The notes below the pieces were generated by a model. That model was not told the DNA's origin and searched no databases. It saw only the letters and a list, made by a program, of their open reading frames with translations. A stretch of DNA of 64,000 nucleotides from Angiostrongylus vasorum (lineage: Eukaryota; Nematoda; Chromadorea; Rhabditida; Metastrongylidae): NCBI GenBank assembly GCA_018806985.1, contig JADANN010000150.1, positions 357,001 to 421,000 of the forward strand. Direction: 5' to 3'. The position numbers and the translations under genes are program-made. Each line of letters begins with the position of its first letter. Position 1 is the first letter of the stretch. Of the stretch, positions 13,101 to 22,740 are shown piece after piece.

Positions 13101-16100
13101 ATCCGCTTATTCCTCTTTATCCTTTTTATACATATTTGTAGTGACTTTCTCATCTTTATACGTTATACAGAGCACGTGTGGGTAGTGGTTGGAGGCGCCC
13201 TGCCATACACATTGGATCGATTCCCGCGCCCATGGCCCACAAATCCCTACATCGTTCCGGGGTCGGCAGCTACCAGACTTGTCTGGGAGGTTAATAGCAC
13301 TGGCTCAATACATCGGTAGGCCACCGCGAGTCACTGTAAAGGCCAAATATGTATTCAGTCACGTCCAAACGATGGTTATTGAACTCGAATGCATTATGCA
13401 TCATTCATGGATTGATCAACGTTGGGAGCTTTATCCTTTTCTCCTTCATACAACGCATCTTTCGCTCGCTTAGCGTATAATCACTATGGTGACGTTGCGA
13501 AATATTTGGGATCCTTTACTGCCAACAAATTCCTAGTTCCCTTGTTTATTCAAAATCGTTTGATAATTGAATAACTTTCTATGTAAATTTCGATGGTTTA
13601 CGGTGCGTGCTTTTTGTTATCGTATTTTTGAACGTATTTATAAGCTATCTTATATCTGGTGAGGTAATATTGTCGCCCAGACAAGTATTTCTGCTTTTGG
13701 TTGTTTGAGCCTTCCTTTTCAGTTTAATATATTGATTTAATTGATTTAATTGGTCCGTGGAAGTTGTATTTGCAAAGTGTTATTCTTTCATATCCGACTT
13801 TCTAGATTGATTATCTTAGGTTCCATTGGTGAGAACGTTGAAGTGATCGGAGGAAGTACCACTGCAGCTGAGATGGATCCAGTGAGTACTGAGCGGCAGC
13901 ATATTCACGACTTAAATGAACAGACGTGAGTAGAGTTTCTCCTTTTTTCTAGCAATTTCTTTGGTTTGAACTGTACAATGGCATCTGTGATTTTTAATCG
14001 TCGACGTATTCTGGAACCTCGAGTTCCTTCTCTCAGTTGAATGTTATGAGGTGCCAACTGCTGTACCCTCTAAGTAACACATTTGACAACGCTGGTTGAC
14101 CTTTCATCTTGCTTACCTAGCGTTCAGGTTTCCGATGCCTACGGTAAGACAAGGAGACTTGCAAAGTAGAAAAGGTGAGTAAGGTGTTGGGTATTCTTTT
14201 TTTGTCCGCTTCACTACATCCATTATATTCTTGGAACCTTCCAGCCCACTCCGTTCTTCATGCTCAGCTGTGGAGCCATGTCCTTCGTCATGTTCACGTC
14301 TCGAATTAAGGTACACATGGCTGAAGCAAGCGCTCTCAAAATCGGGAAACTGTCGTTCTGCCTGTCTAATTATTGATGTTTCAAGAGCAATATGCAAATA
14401 TGTTGTATACAACAGCATGGACATTCAATTCCATGTTAACCTACTCCAGTTTTCCCGTTGGTCGTCTTTAGTCTAATGTTCTCTCAGTTTTGTTGAAAGT
14501 CATGAGGACGTAGACCGAGGAGATGGCAATCAGCATGCAGATTTGGCAGTAGTGACCAGTATCGCCTACGCCTTATTCGTGAAACAAGTGGGTTCTGCTA
14601 GTACTTAATATTCTGAGAAAGTCTCATACAGACAGATTTTATGCGAGAAAGCGTGAGTGTGTTATTGAGAACTGGTAATAGATTTTCCAGATTTTGGTGT
14701 CTGATCTTTTCCGCAGCTGCTTTTGCACAATTCATCACAAAGGAAACACCATTTTAGAGTTTGGAAGGGACATCTGATTTGAATTTGTGTGGTTATCTCT
14801 GCAAATGAAGTTGAACTGGAACTTGTTGACAATCTTCTACACAACCCCTTCTTGATCCATTGACTGTTCCATCACATGTCAGATCTTACTTGGATACTTG
14901 AATGGCCCGTCCTCACTGGTTGTGCGGGTCCCGGCATATTCTCCATCTGTCGGAGTTTTGCAAGTTTAGCTATTGTGGTTCCCTGAGTCTCGAGGTCAAC
15001 GTGGCCAAAGTCTGACCAAGGTCGTCACAACCACAGGCAGTCGCCGCTCTTGTGGATCAGAGGGAGATTTGCCACCATGCGACTAGTTTCATACCAGGAC
15101 GGTGGTGGATCCCGGTATTTATTTACTCTTAGCTGGGCTTCCTAATGAAAATACTAGACTCGCCAGCTTGGGAGACCCTGTTGGGAGGATGAATCTCGCC
15201 GTTGTGCGTCGCAGCCCGACACCTAAGCACACCTCCCAGCCACGATGAGGTGGCAAGCCGTTTGGAGGCGTGTCAGTTCTGATCTTGTTATGGACGAATT
15301 CTCAGTGGCCGTCACATATGCTTTTCCAAACCTTTCCAGCTTTAGACACAACGGATACTTTCCGCTTCTCAAGTTCCTTTATCTCTTCTCTGCAGAGTTT
15401 TTCAGGAAATTGATGTTTACCGCTCGCATCAGTTCTTGGCATAGCAGCAAGATTGCATCTGGAGACAGACAGCTCTTGTTGCATTTAAGATTCTCTATTT
15501 ATTTTCGCCATGATGTGTTTCTGTAGTTGGGCTTAAAATATGCATAGATCGAAGCTTACGATGGTTTTTAAATATTTGTTTCCTGTGCACTGCTTTTTCT
15601 TTTCTATGAAGAGAGGAATCTGGCCCGACGGAGTTGATAGTCTCATCCCATAAACTTTTTGCAAAGGTTTACAACAACAGTGGCATCGATAGCTCAGAGG
15701 AAAATCCAGTGTTACAGAGGATTGCTTCTTGTTATTATGATGAACTAAGACAGCTACTGACTTGTCTCGACGAAACCCTTTAAGTTCCTATATCCCCTCA
15801 TAACGTTAAAGTCATCGAATATAACGTTGTTGAAAGTATATGGGGATCTCTTTAAAATTCGTCAGACCCGCACACAATGTTTCTACCTCATCTTTTGTCG
15901 TGGCTCCATTTTAGATAGTAGATGTCGATGATCGTCAAATCCGGTATTGATCCACATTTCTTGAACTGTGAACGTCTGATTCGGGTCATCAGCTATTGAA
16001 CGAAATCGTATTCATGACCAAGCTCATATTGGCGAGGACATCGTTGCTGTCGCACCCTTTGACATCGCATACTTTAGGGAAGAATTCTGCTCCTGTGTCA

Positions 16101-19100
16101 CTAACGGCGTTTGAGAGGCAGTGTCTTCTGATTGGACCGCTCCGATGACGTACATTAGTACTACTAACCTAAATTATCAGATCTACAGGGGAAGATTCAA
16201 TTGCTAATGTGCTCGTGTCATAATTATTGTAGTTCTTTCTCTTAAAGATCTTAAGTAGCCTTTAATGGCGCTGGTGTTTTAGCGGCTTCTCGTACTCATC
16301 GCACTTAGCGTTGTCATATTGGGTACTGCCTTGTGTCTTGCGAATGAGGTTTTATATATTTTCTGTTTTTGACGCTTTCACATCTGGAGAATATTCCGAG
16401 ATCTGGCGTGAGGGTTGGACGAAATCACAGCTAGCTCACTGAGCCTCCCCGGAGTGCGTGGCTAGTTTATTTGTCGCAAGCGACTCCTAACCACCTCTCA
16501 TATACTTCATTCTTTATTGCAAGCTTTTTTCGAATGGATGTCCTGTAATACAGTCGGCGTATACTTACAGAAGCCAAACGATAGCGTTGTTTCCATCCGG
16601 CAAAGCGTAAAAAGGATGACTATTCACCGATTCCTTTTCAGGACATGTACAAGGTCTTTTCGACCAGCCTTTAACCGGCATCCGTCACCTGGGTTCGTGC
16701 CAGGTAGCACGAAAAATAGTCGGGTGTGTTTCTCTCAGAGCGAAAAATCACTGGGTATTACTTGCATTCTCGTTGATCATCGAGCAGATTTGGCACATAC
16801 TTGTAAAGTTTCCTTTCATCTTTGTCGCGCACCAGAGCTATTCAATAGGTCGATCAAGCGAAAATGGATAGCGTTAGATTTTTCTTTGTAAAGCCTTTTT
16901 GTTCTTAGTGTTCAACGAAGTGCCTGTTTACAACTAACTCGTAGAGGTTTTCTTATGTTAGCTTGTGTGGTTGGCCTGGGTTTTAGACCTGTTTGTGGCA
17001 GGCGGTCTTTGGCCACATCACTCACGTGCTTTGGCGAAGTCGATGCGAAGATTGGGTGCGATTCATGATGGCATGTGCAGGTCCGTACATCTAGATTCGT
17101 GGGAATATTATTGCGTCTTCCGTACAGAAGATATATGCTGGTTGTTCATCATGCAAAAGATTGGTGTGGTCATCTATATTGCATCTTAAATTAAAAATAC
17201 CCTTTACCGCTGCAATCCTCAAAGCATTTGCCTTGTATTCTCACTGTGTATAAGTGAACACAAGTCGTACAGTGTAAAGCGTGCTTTTATTTGGAGTATG
17301 GAAGTCTCGCTGAGTTCGATTCTATTTCTGGTACTTGTGTTCAGACCAGCTGCCACTCTACATTAACATTCTTGACTGCAAACAATCATTATTTAGCTGT
17401 TTTTAGCCTCACAATCATCTCGTTATTTGTGAGCAAATTCCCTATTGTTGCCTATACAATGGAACAAATGCCAAATCTCTTGTACAGCCTTGTGACAAAT
17501 CTCCCATTCATTCCTGAATTCAGGATTCGTTCTTGGATCAAAAAAAGGCTGGAAATCGATAGTGTGTTGTTGTCCTACAGAATATTGGTCCCTTTTAAAA
17601 GATTTTTTTGCATCAGTTGTTGGTTTTATGCAAACTCTGCTGCAGAGAATGTGGGACGAGGTTTATAAGATAGATCATGGTGAGTTTACACTTCTAAATG
17701 AGGATTATTTATCGTTTTAAGAGCGTAGGTATGGTTTTCAGTGTGTCCTTTGCCTAAAAACATATAGATTATTTCAGATTCTGAACTATCTGAGGAGCAA
17801 TTGTTCTTCGAGCACTTAACGTGTGTCATTTCTCGCGATTACATCGGTTTTTTACGCGCCTGCTATCTTGCGAATGACGGTGGGAGATTAGTGTTTCTCC
17901 TTTGTTCCCAGTGAAATGTTCTTTACAATGATTTATGAAATTCCTTAAGGTGATGATAAGAAGTCTCGTTCCATGTCGCCACTTGGCGACTGGTTGTTCG
18001 ACAGCAATGTCGGCTTATCCTCTGTTATCATGACGACGTTCGCTTGCCTTACGTTTCGCGACTCAATGCTTGCTCTTAAAGCTGTCAGCCTTTGTACAGC
18101 ATTATCAGAGAAGTTGGTGGATTGCTACGATGATGAAGTTGGTGTTCATATGTTAGTGTGTTCTATCCGGTCGCTGCAAGTACATGGAGCAGATGAAATT
18201 GCTGGGACTCCATTAATTGGACTGGTGTTTCATATTTACTTCGCTTTTCGTCCCTTTTCGGAATCACTTCCTCAAGTTCTTTTGCAAGTTCCGGGCGCAG
18301 ATGCCGAAAGTGTGGCGAATTTCGACAGCAAGGTAACCGATTTTGCACTTGTGATGCATAAAAACAACTGTGTTACACAACTCTGACTTTCATCAAAGTA
18401 TCCGATTTTCTAAGCGTAATCTTCCATCTGGAACTGCACATTTGGTCACACTGCTGAGCTACATAGAAAATTTTTTTAACAGTTTAAGATCCGAGCAATG
18501 ATATCTGGTGAACAACTCGTTTTGGAAAAGAAGAAGAAAGAGATGACCCGTAAGCTCCTGAAAGGCGTGATTTCGGTGCGTTTATTAGAGTGTAACATTT
18601 CCTACAATATCAGCTTACAAGAAGATTTAAACTCTTCGATCCCGACTAGAAAGACACGAGATAGTAGATATTAGTATTACCACAACACCACGAATCTCCC
18701 TTATGTGACGGATCCCGATAGCCGGTTAGTAGCGAGGCTACGTGGCGCGTCCCAAGGTGGCGGATAGGGGGTTAATCGCGGACCGGAAGCGACCTTTGCT
18801 TCCCTGAGACGCAGCTGGATCCAGGGGATGGACTCGCTGTTTCTGCTGCGCCGATTTGGCACATACTTTATTTACGAGGCGTAGTCATGCACGCGTATGT
18901 GGGTGCGTTCTAGTTTATGCAGATTGTATTCTACGAGTCGGCTCTGCTAAAAGCCTGCAGTCAAGTAACATGGAAATATATGGGAGGCAGTTAGCAGGCT
19001 CCTCCAACAAATAAGGTCCATGTCCACTCTGGGATAGCCTGGCAAACTACCCATAGAGTATACTCAGACCCCACGTTCAGAGCCCAGCAAGCTATACGTG

Positions 19101-22100
19101 GGTATCAAAATGCTAAACATGGTACGGCCCTTATTCCCCCTGATCCGAATGAGCCCCCCATTTTGCAGCGTTGGGTAGGACGAGTACGCAGAGGCTGCTA
19201 AAATCTCGCGGCTAATGGAAGCCGCCTGTATTGAAAAAAGAACTAAGGCGACGATCTGTACCTACGATGCACTTACACTTTCATCCGAGGCTTCGATAGA
19301 AGACTCGCTCATGCAATCAAGATGGATAAGGTAGGACATCATCAGCCTGACCGAGACGAGAAGACGCCACCCATTCAACGCCTTCTTTGGCACTGCAGAA
19401 GAACTGTTTCTCGGAACATGCCACAGCAGAGCAATCGGCGCTTCGGCGTTCTTGTCAGCACGAGTTCGGCTATGAACATCGATTTATTCCAACAATTAAC
19501 AACCAGAATCGGACATTTACGTTAAAAAAAGATGTGGATCAATACCGGCTGTGACAACTTTCGTCGTTTACGCGCCGACATTAAGCTATGACGAAGAAGA
19601 ACTCGAAGCGTTCTATAAGGACTTGGAGAAGTTCTACAGAGAAAGCTATACATTCTTCAAGGTCATCATTGGAGGTTTCAACGCCAAGACTGGACCAAGA
19701 AGAACGTCTGAACAACGTCACATTGGGACCTATGGATTAGAATGGAACGAACAGGGTGAACGGCTATCCGAGTATATTATGGCGACCAAGACCATCCATG
19801 GTAACTCGCAATTCCAGAAGTCCCCACCTTTAACGCTGGACATGGGAGTCTCCCAATGGAGAGTACCATAACGAAATGGACCACATTATAGTAATTAGAA
19901 GGTTTTGCCTAACCGATGTCGCTGTGGTCCCAAAATTCTTCACGGGATCAGGCCATCGCCTCTTTCATGCATAATTCTATTTCTCGCCGAAAGGAGAAAA
20001 AAGCCGCTAAATTCAAGAAAACGAAGTCCCAAAACCACCATAAACTGGTATTTATTTGCTCATTAGTCGGCTGTTGGGAAGATGTCGTTGGCGATAACAT
20101 CGACGAAGAATGCGGTCGGCTCATTCAACATCCTCACGTTAGCGCTATGAAAGCTGGGAGTTCGAAAGTCACCAAGAGACGTTTCTCCTCAGAAACTCTC
20201 GAGCTGGTACACCAGCGTGGAATAGCACGAGATGCAGGCAACCGCCAACTAACGTCCGAACTTGCATAGCAATGCAGACAGGCGATAAAAGATCTTAAAG
20301 AGAGAGGAGCAGTAGTAATGGTCAAAGCTGCAGAGGCTGGGAAAAGAATTCGCAAAGCCCACCGAAGCTTCGCCAATTACAAGACCAAGATGATTGCACT
20401 CCGATGCCCAGACGGAACAGTAACACCGTCCGTCCAGAAAGGCAATGAAGAAAATCATTCACGAATTGTGCTCAGTTCTCTTCGATAGCCACGTCCACCT
20501 TCCATTATATGAATGAAATACAGGAGGATGGATATGTTGTGTCACCGGTTCTCCCTTCCGAACTCCGATATGCCATCTCGTCGGTGAAAAAATGGAACAG
20601 CATCAGGTCCGGACAGGATAAGACCAGAACACCTAAAGAACCTTCCGTCAATCCTCGTAAACACACTGGCTCGGCTCTTCACACGCTACCTGTCCGAATG
20701 CGCAAGGTCCCTACCCACTGGAAGACCAGCAAGACCGTGTTATTGTTCAAGAAGGGTGACCTACAGGATATCGGCAACTATCGCCCAATCTGCCTGCTGT
20801 CTGTCGTCTACAAACTTTTCGCTGGAGTGATCCTAAACAGGATTGGCAGAACATTGGACGAAGAACAGCCATGTGAGAAAGCAGGGTTTCGAAAAGAATT
20901 TAGCACGATGGACCACATCCACACGACAGCAAGAGTCATTGAGGTATCGCGAGAGTACGGAATACCGCTCTGCCTCACTTTCATCGAATTAAAGAAGGCC
21001 TTTGACTCAACTGAGATAGAAGCAGTCATGGAAGCCCTTGATAGTTAAAGAGTCCCTACTCAGTACATAAAGATTCTTCTTGAGTTATACAAAAATTGCA
21101 CAAACAAGATATCACCATTCTACAACGATATTAACATTGACGTCAAAAAGAGGGGTTAGGGAGGGCGACACCATCTTGCAAAAATTATTTACTGCCACGC
21201 TCGAGGACGTCATGCGAACATTTTAATGGGATAATATGGGAGTTAAAGTCGATTGTTGGCAGTTAGGCCATCTTCGCTTTGCTAATGACATCGTCCTTAT
21301 AACACCAAGCGTTAGCCAAGCGGAACGTATGCTTGCTGACTTTGGTAAAGCCTGTAGAATGATTGGTCTTCGACTAAATCTCACAAAAACGATGTTCGTG
21401 GGGAACGGATTGGTTTCTTATCCCCCATTCACGCTCACCGGAACGAATATCTGCGAATGCTCCATTTATGTCCATCTAGGTGGGGAAATCAGCATGTTCA
21501 ACGACTCCAGAGTTGAGCAGAAGGAAACAAGCGGCTTGGGGAGCTTTCAAGAGCATCGAGAATGTAGTGAAGAGAACAAAGAACACCCGACTCCGTGCTC
21601 ACCTCTGCGACTCAGCGGTACTGCATGCCCTAACATACGCATCAGAAACCTGGTCGTTGCATAAGCAGGATGAAGGATCACTCAGCGTTATTGAACGCGC
21701 AATCGAAAGGACGATGCTAGGAGTATCCCGTTTCACACAAGTAAGGGAAGGGATCGGAACCTCCGGCATGCATCAACGATCAAAAAATCAAAGATACGGT
21801 TCTGTACGCCAAACAGTCAAAGATAAGGTGGGCCGGACACGTAATGCGTAGGAGCGAAAACCAATGGACAAGAGCCGTTAGTGACTGGTTTCCTTGGGAT
21901 GTTAAATGCGCTGTAGGAACACCACGGACTCAATGGTCAGAGTTCTTTACGAGAAGCGTACAAGAAATATATGATGCTCGACGAGTCTCTAAAGCGAGCA
22001 GAACCCACTGGGCTACTCTTGCATGCGACAGGGGAAAAATGGAAGATTTTCTGGCGCCTGCTCGAGTCAGTCGTCGTTCAACGGGACTACTGGTGAAACA

Positions 22101-22418
22101 GGTGATACCACAACGATGCTGTGGTATTTGCAAAACTTGGACCTTCGGCCGGATCGAGCCGCGATTAGGGGCTCGTGTATTACCCCATTGCGTCGCGAAG
22201 GCCCTTGCTCTGTGTTTCAATGAGCTTATAGTAATATTTTCTATTGTTTTCTTTTGCATTCGAGTACTTCCGTTTTTTTTTAGCTTACAATCAGCGAACA
22301 GCACAAGAAACCAGTTTATCTTCGCCCTCTTCCACCTATCGAGAAAAGACGTCCTATAGTAAATGAACCTGATGATTTTGAAGACCTTGCTCTGTTTTTC
22401 GCTGAAAGGCCAGAGTAA
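1634..22418 (+). CDS. xpo-5: Exportin-5 (XPO5) homologue, 26 exons, about 1,153 aa
   Basis: A karyopherin-beta exporter that, with RanGTP, carries pre-miRNA and other short double-stranded RNAs out of the nucleus. Exons chosen by homology and phase: 1634-1717, 3631-3752, 3825-3909, 4024-4129, 4244-4326, 5421-5674, 6222-6382, 6455-6549, 6630-6755, 6831-7124, 7610-7687, 7970-8146, 11943-12023, 12106-12209, 12289-12385, 12685-12794, 12886-12989, 13820-13925, 14488-14587, 15616-15779, 17407-17561, 17617-17679, 17778-17879, 17950-18332, 18483-18575, 22284-22418. They sum to 3,462 nt in one frame, close to human XPO5 (about 1,200 aa). The block order matches XPO5 from an N-terminal [12 protein letters not shown] segment, through [29 protein letters not shown] and SEWEAM, to LQVHG...FHIYFAFRP near the C terminus. 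All junctions are GT-AG except the donor after 15779. Introns hold PLE, LINE and SINE insertions. An unrecognised exon may lie between 15780 and 17406, where human XPO5 has about 40 more residues. Confidence 0.85.
1764..1856. repeat. (TA)n microsatellite in XPO5 intron 1
   Basis: An almost pure TA run from 1768 to about 1802 continues as TATATG/TATATA-type steps to about 1853. Spurious YIYIYI reading frames on both strands come from it. It begins about 50 bases after the exon 1 donor. Confidence 0.9.
2190..2545 (-). repeat. Dispersed ~390-bp repeat (family R), minus copy
   Basis: The reverse complement matches the plus copies at 2973, 4399, 14890 and 34115. Shared parts include GTTCCAGCATAAT..CCACTTTT.CGGAG, the GTGGATCCTGGTAT block and CTTAGCT..GATGGAAACGC. 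It is the most diverged copy seen. Confidence 0.7.
2973..3357 (+). repeat. Dispersed ~390-bp repeat (family R) with target-site duplication
   Basis: The element runs from CTTGATACTTGG to TTGGGAGG. It is flanked by a 13-bp direct repeat, TGTGGATTATATA, at 2960-2972 and 3358-3370, which indicates insertion by target-primed reverse transcription. Near the 3' end CACCTCCCA and TGGGAGGTG form a hairpin stem around a 20-25 base loop. No significant ORF is present. It is probably a SINE-like non-autonomous retroelement, though the family is not one I can name. Confidence 0.75.
3813..3824 (+). promoter_or_regulatory. Tandem alternative splice acceptors for XPO5 exon 3
   Basis: Two AGs (3811-3812 and 3823-3824) lie 12 bases apart before exon 3, so both keep the frame. 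The downstream site gives a gap-free match to other exportin-5 proteins across LIEDLIRYKWN. The upstream site would insert four residues (LLFR). Confidence 0.5.
4178..4235 (+). repeat. 29-bp tandem duplication in XPO5 intron 4
   Basis: Two perfect 29-base units beginning TATTATAGAATCGCTG lie back to back between the donor at 4130 and the acceptor at 4243. The unit is not a multiple of three, which supports this stretch being an intron although the frame is open through it. Confidence 0.85.
4399..4782 (+). repeat. Dispersed ~390-bp repeat (family R)
   Basis: Second plus copy, in XPO5 intron 5. The flanks AGTTTGCATATATA and AGTTTGCATGTATA form an imperfect target-site duplication. The terminal CACCTCC..ACCGTTGGGA region is partly eroded. 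Confidence 0.75.
4931..5345. mobile_element. Foldback element enclosing a (GTT)n tract, PLE-related
   Basis: Inverted termini of about 30 bp: left GATCTTGTTGAGCTGATGCG, right CGCATCGGCTCAACAAGATC. The core holds a long GTT run (5020-5160) and a partly complementary AAC-rich arm (5255-5305). On the minus strand at 5168-5205 is a decayed hammerhead-like core: stem II GGCG..CGCC, GAAAC, GTC, with CTATGGA in place of CTGANGA. The termini match those of the other foldback elements here. Confidence 0.7.
5020..5160. repeat. (GTT)n / (AAC)n microsatellite
   Basis: About 45 near-perfect GTT units with one GCT interruption. Its translation is polyC or polyV, or polyQ/polyN on the other strand. Intron position and flanking inverted repeats argue against coding use. 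Confidence 0.95.
7208..7536. mobile_element. Foldback element with hammerhead-like motif, in XPO5 intron 10
   Basis: Left terminus TGATAAGCTAACACGAGGTA and right terminus AACTTCGTGTTATCTTATCA are imperfect inverted repeats. They continue inward through AATATTT..TCGGCTA and TAGCCGAATAAATATTT. No ORF is convincing. It is interpreted as a short palindromic derivative of PLE ends. Confidence 0.7.
7459..7496 (+). ncRNA. Hammerhead-ribozyme-like motif
   Basis: Helix I strand CGGCT, core CTGAGGA (fits CTGANGA), stem II GACG-AAGA-CGTC, core GAAAC, cleavage triplet GTT, then AGCCG pairing fully with CGGCT. Helix III is almost absent. The palindromic ACGT at that point could let two copies pair as a dimer, as proposed for PLE hammerheads. 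Activity is not shown by sequence. Confidence 0.6.
7610..14587 (+). CDS. xpo-5: XPO5 exons 11-19: central HEAT repeats
   Basis: Exons 11-12 encode [21 protein letters not shown] and [20 protein letters not shown], matching the XPO5 segment in which vertebrates have RRHACSSIIKMCRDYPQ. A 3.8 kb intron (8147-11942) containing two PLE copies follows. Exons 13-15 give [25 protein letters not shown] and [11 protein letters not shown]. Exons 16-17 give [17 protein letters not shown] and [18 protein letters not shown]. Exons 18-19 are more diverged ([23 protein letters not shown]) and rest mainly on phase continuity and flanking sites. Exon 11 uses the AG at 7608-7609, because the stronger-looking AG two bases earlier would break the frame. 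Confidence 0.75.
8400..9960 (-). pseudogene. Penelope-like reverse transcriptase / GIY-YIG remnant, left copy
   Basis: Reading right to left, residues such as [18 protein letters not shown] at 9589-9957 match the PLE RT core. Further fragments cover [11 protein letters not shown] and [11 protein letters not shown] (9169-9492). At 8790-8990 lies the complement of the GIY-YIG segment. Several frameshifts and stops separate the parts, so no intact protein is encoded. Confidence 0.7.
10113..11540 (+). pseudogene. Penelope-like reverse transcriptase / GIY-YIG remnant, right copy
   Basis: Plus-strand fragments: [20 protein letters not shown] (10317-10520), then [20 protein letters not shown] and a YCSYRDG where the RT active site would be. 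The expected aspartate pair is degraded, which fits an inactive copy. At about 11270-11345 an [15 protein letters not shown] segment marks the GIY-YIG endonuclease. Stops and frameshifts are frequent. Confidence 0.75.
13165..13440 (+). repeat. tRNA-derived SINE, family D
   Basis: The head GTGTGGGTAGTGGTTGGAGG resembles box A and TTGGATCGATTCCCGC resembles box B. It is followed by a conserved body with GTCTGGGAGG, CATCGGTAGGCCACCG and CATTCAGTCAC. Copies with the same order lie at 54.9 and 56.8 kb. It sits in XPO5 intron 17. Confidence 0.7.
14890..15275 (+). repeat. Dispersed ~390-bp repeat (family R)
   Basis: Third plus copy, in XPO5 intron 19. It contains TACTTGGATACTTGAATGGC, ACCACAGGCAGTCGC, GGTGGTGGATCC and the terminal CACCTCCCAGCCACGATGAG. 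The flanks ATGTCAGATCTT and GTGTCAGTTCTGATCTT suggest a degraded target-site duplication. Confidence 0.75.
15616..22418 (+). CDS. xpo-5: XPO5 exons 20-26: C-terminal region and stop
   Basis: Exon 20 encodes [15 protein letters not shown] and [19 protein letters not shown]. Exons 21-23 give [31 protein letters not shown] and [20 protein letters not shown]. Exon 24 (383 nt) gives [23 protein letters not shown] and [12 protein letters not shown], followed by VANFDSK. Exon 25 has [19 protein letters not shown], matching the basic segment near the XPO5 C terminus. Exon 26 ends [13 protein letters not shown] and TAA at 22416-22418, paralleling the acidic and aromatic vertebrate tail. The 3.7 kb intron before exon 26 holds an RTE LINE and a SINE. 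The 20/21 junction is the weak point: see the donor entry. Confidence 0.8.
15778..15788 (+). promoter_or_regulatory. Non-canonical splice donor after XPO5 exon 20
   Basis: The coding frame of exon 20 runs into TAA at 15781-15783. The sequence CCCT|TTAAGTTCC is a near-perfect donor except that the +1 base is T instead of G. If the exon ends at 15779, phase 2 matches the acceptor before 17407 and the frame runs through exons 21-26. No other GT nearby gives a compatible phase. Confidence 0.5.
18690..22095 (+). mobile_element. RTE-type non-LTR retrotransposon, degenerate, in XPO5 intron 25
   Basis: The 5' part starts near ACGGATCCCGATAGCCGG. APE-type endonuclease fragments follow at 19320-19900 ([33 protein letters not shown]). 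RT fragments follow at 20509-21660 ([49 protein letters not shown], where FANDI replaces the usual FADDI). The C-terminal part at 21790-22090 has [20 protein letters not shown] in parts. Frameshifts and stops break it into many frames, so it is dead. Its strand is the same as XPO5. Confidence 0.85.
22110..22220 (-). repeat. tRNA-derived SINE, family B
   Basis: The reverse complement reads GGGCCTTCGCGACGCAATGG, then CGGCTCGATCCGGCC. This is a tRNA-like box A and box B arrangement, followed by a TTTGCAAAT tail. Related copies lie at 27.5, 43.7 and 45.9 kb, all on the minus strand. It sits just upstream of the last XPO5 exon. Confidence 0.65.
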
Positions 22419-22431
22419 TTTAATGACTTCC

Positions 22432-22740
22432 TCTGGCTTTTTCGTATTTGCCACTCCTTTGTTTCTGCTACGATTCCGTTTTTTGCCTGATCTGTGTTTG
22501 TTGCAACATTTTTGATATTGCTCCTCTTCTTTGAAATGGCTTCACCATAACGAATAACACTACGTTAGGATGAGTGGTTATATTTTTGCGTATTTCACAG
22601 CTCTTCATCACCTTTAGCGCCTACGCTGATTCCAGCCGTTTCTTCGTTATTTCTTCTCCCATTTCGTACAATTTTTTAAGTGCTGTACTTCGTTTATATC
22701 CTCGGGCGCACAAAGATGATGAGCACTATTTGCGAAAGCA
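22432..22740 (+). repeat. Diverged repeat following the XPO5 stop, partner of 63510-63825
   Basis: From 14 bases after the XPO5 stop, about 300 bases (CTCTGGCTTTTTCGTATTTG, TTGCAACATTTTTGAT, GATGAGTGGTTA, TATCCTCGG) recur collinearly at 63.5 kb on the same strand. No protein is apparent. The XPO5 3' UTR would lie inside this element. Confidence 0.75.

Noticed and set aside
19551..21851. Independent host genes with endonuclease or reverse-transcriptase domains
   Set aside because: All pieces belong to one frameshifted RTE copy that has relatives at 24-27 and 31-33 kb.
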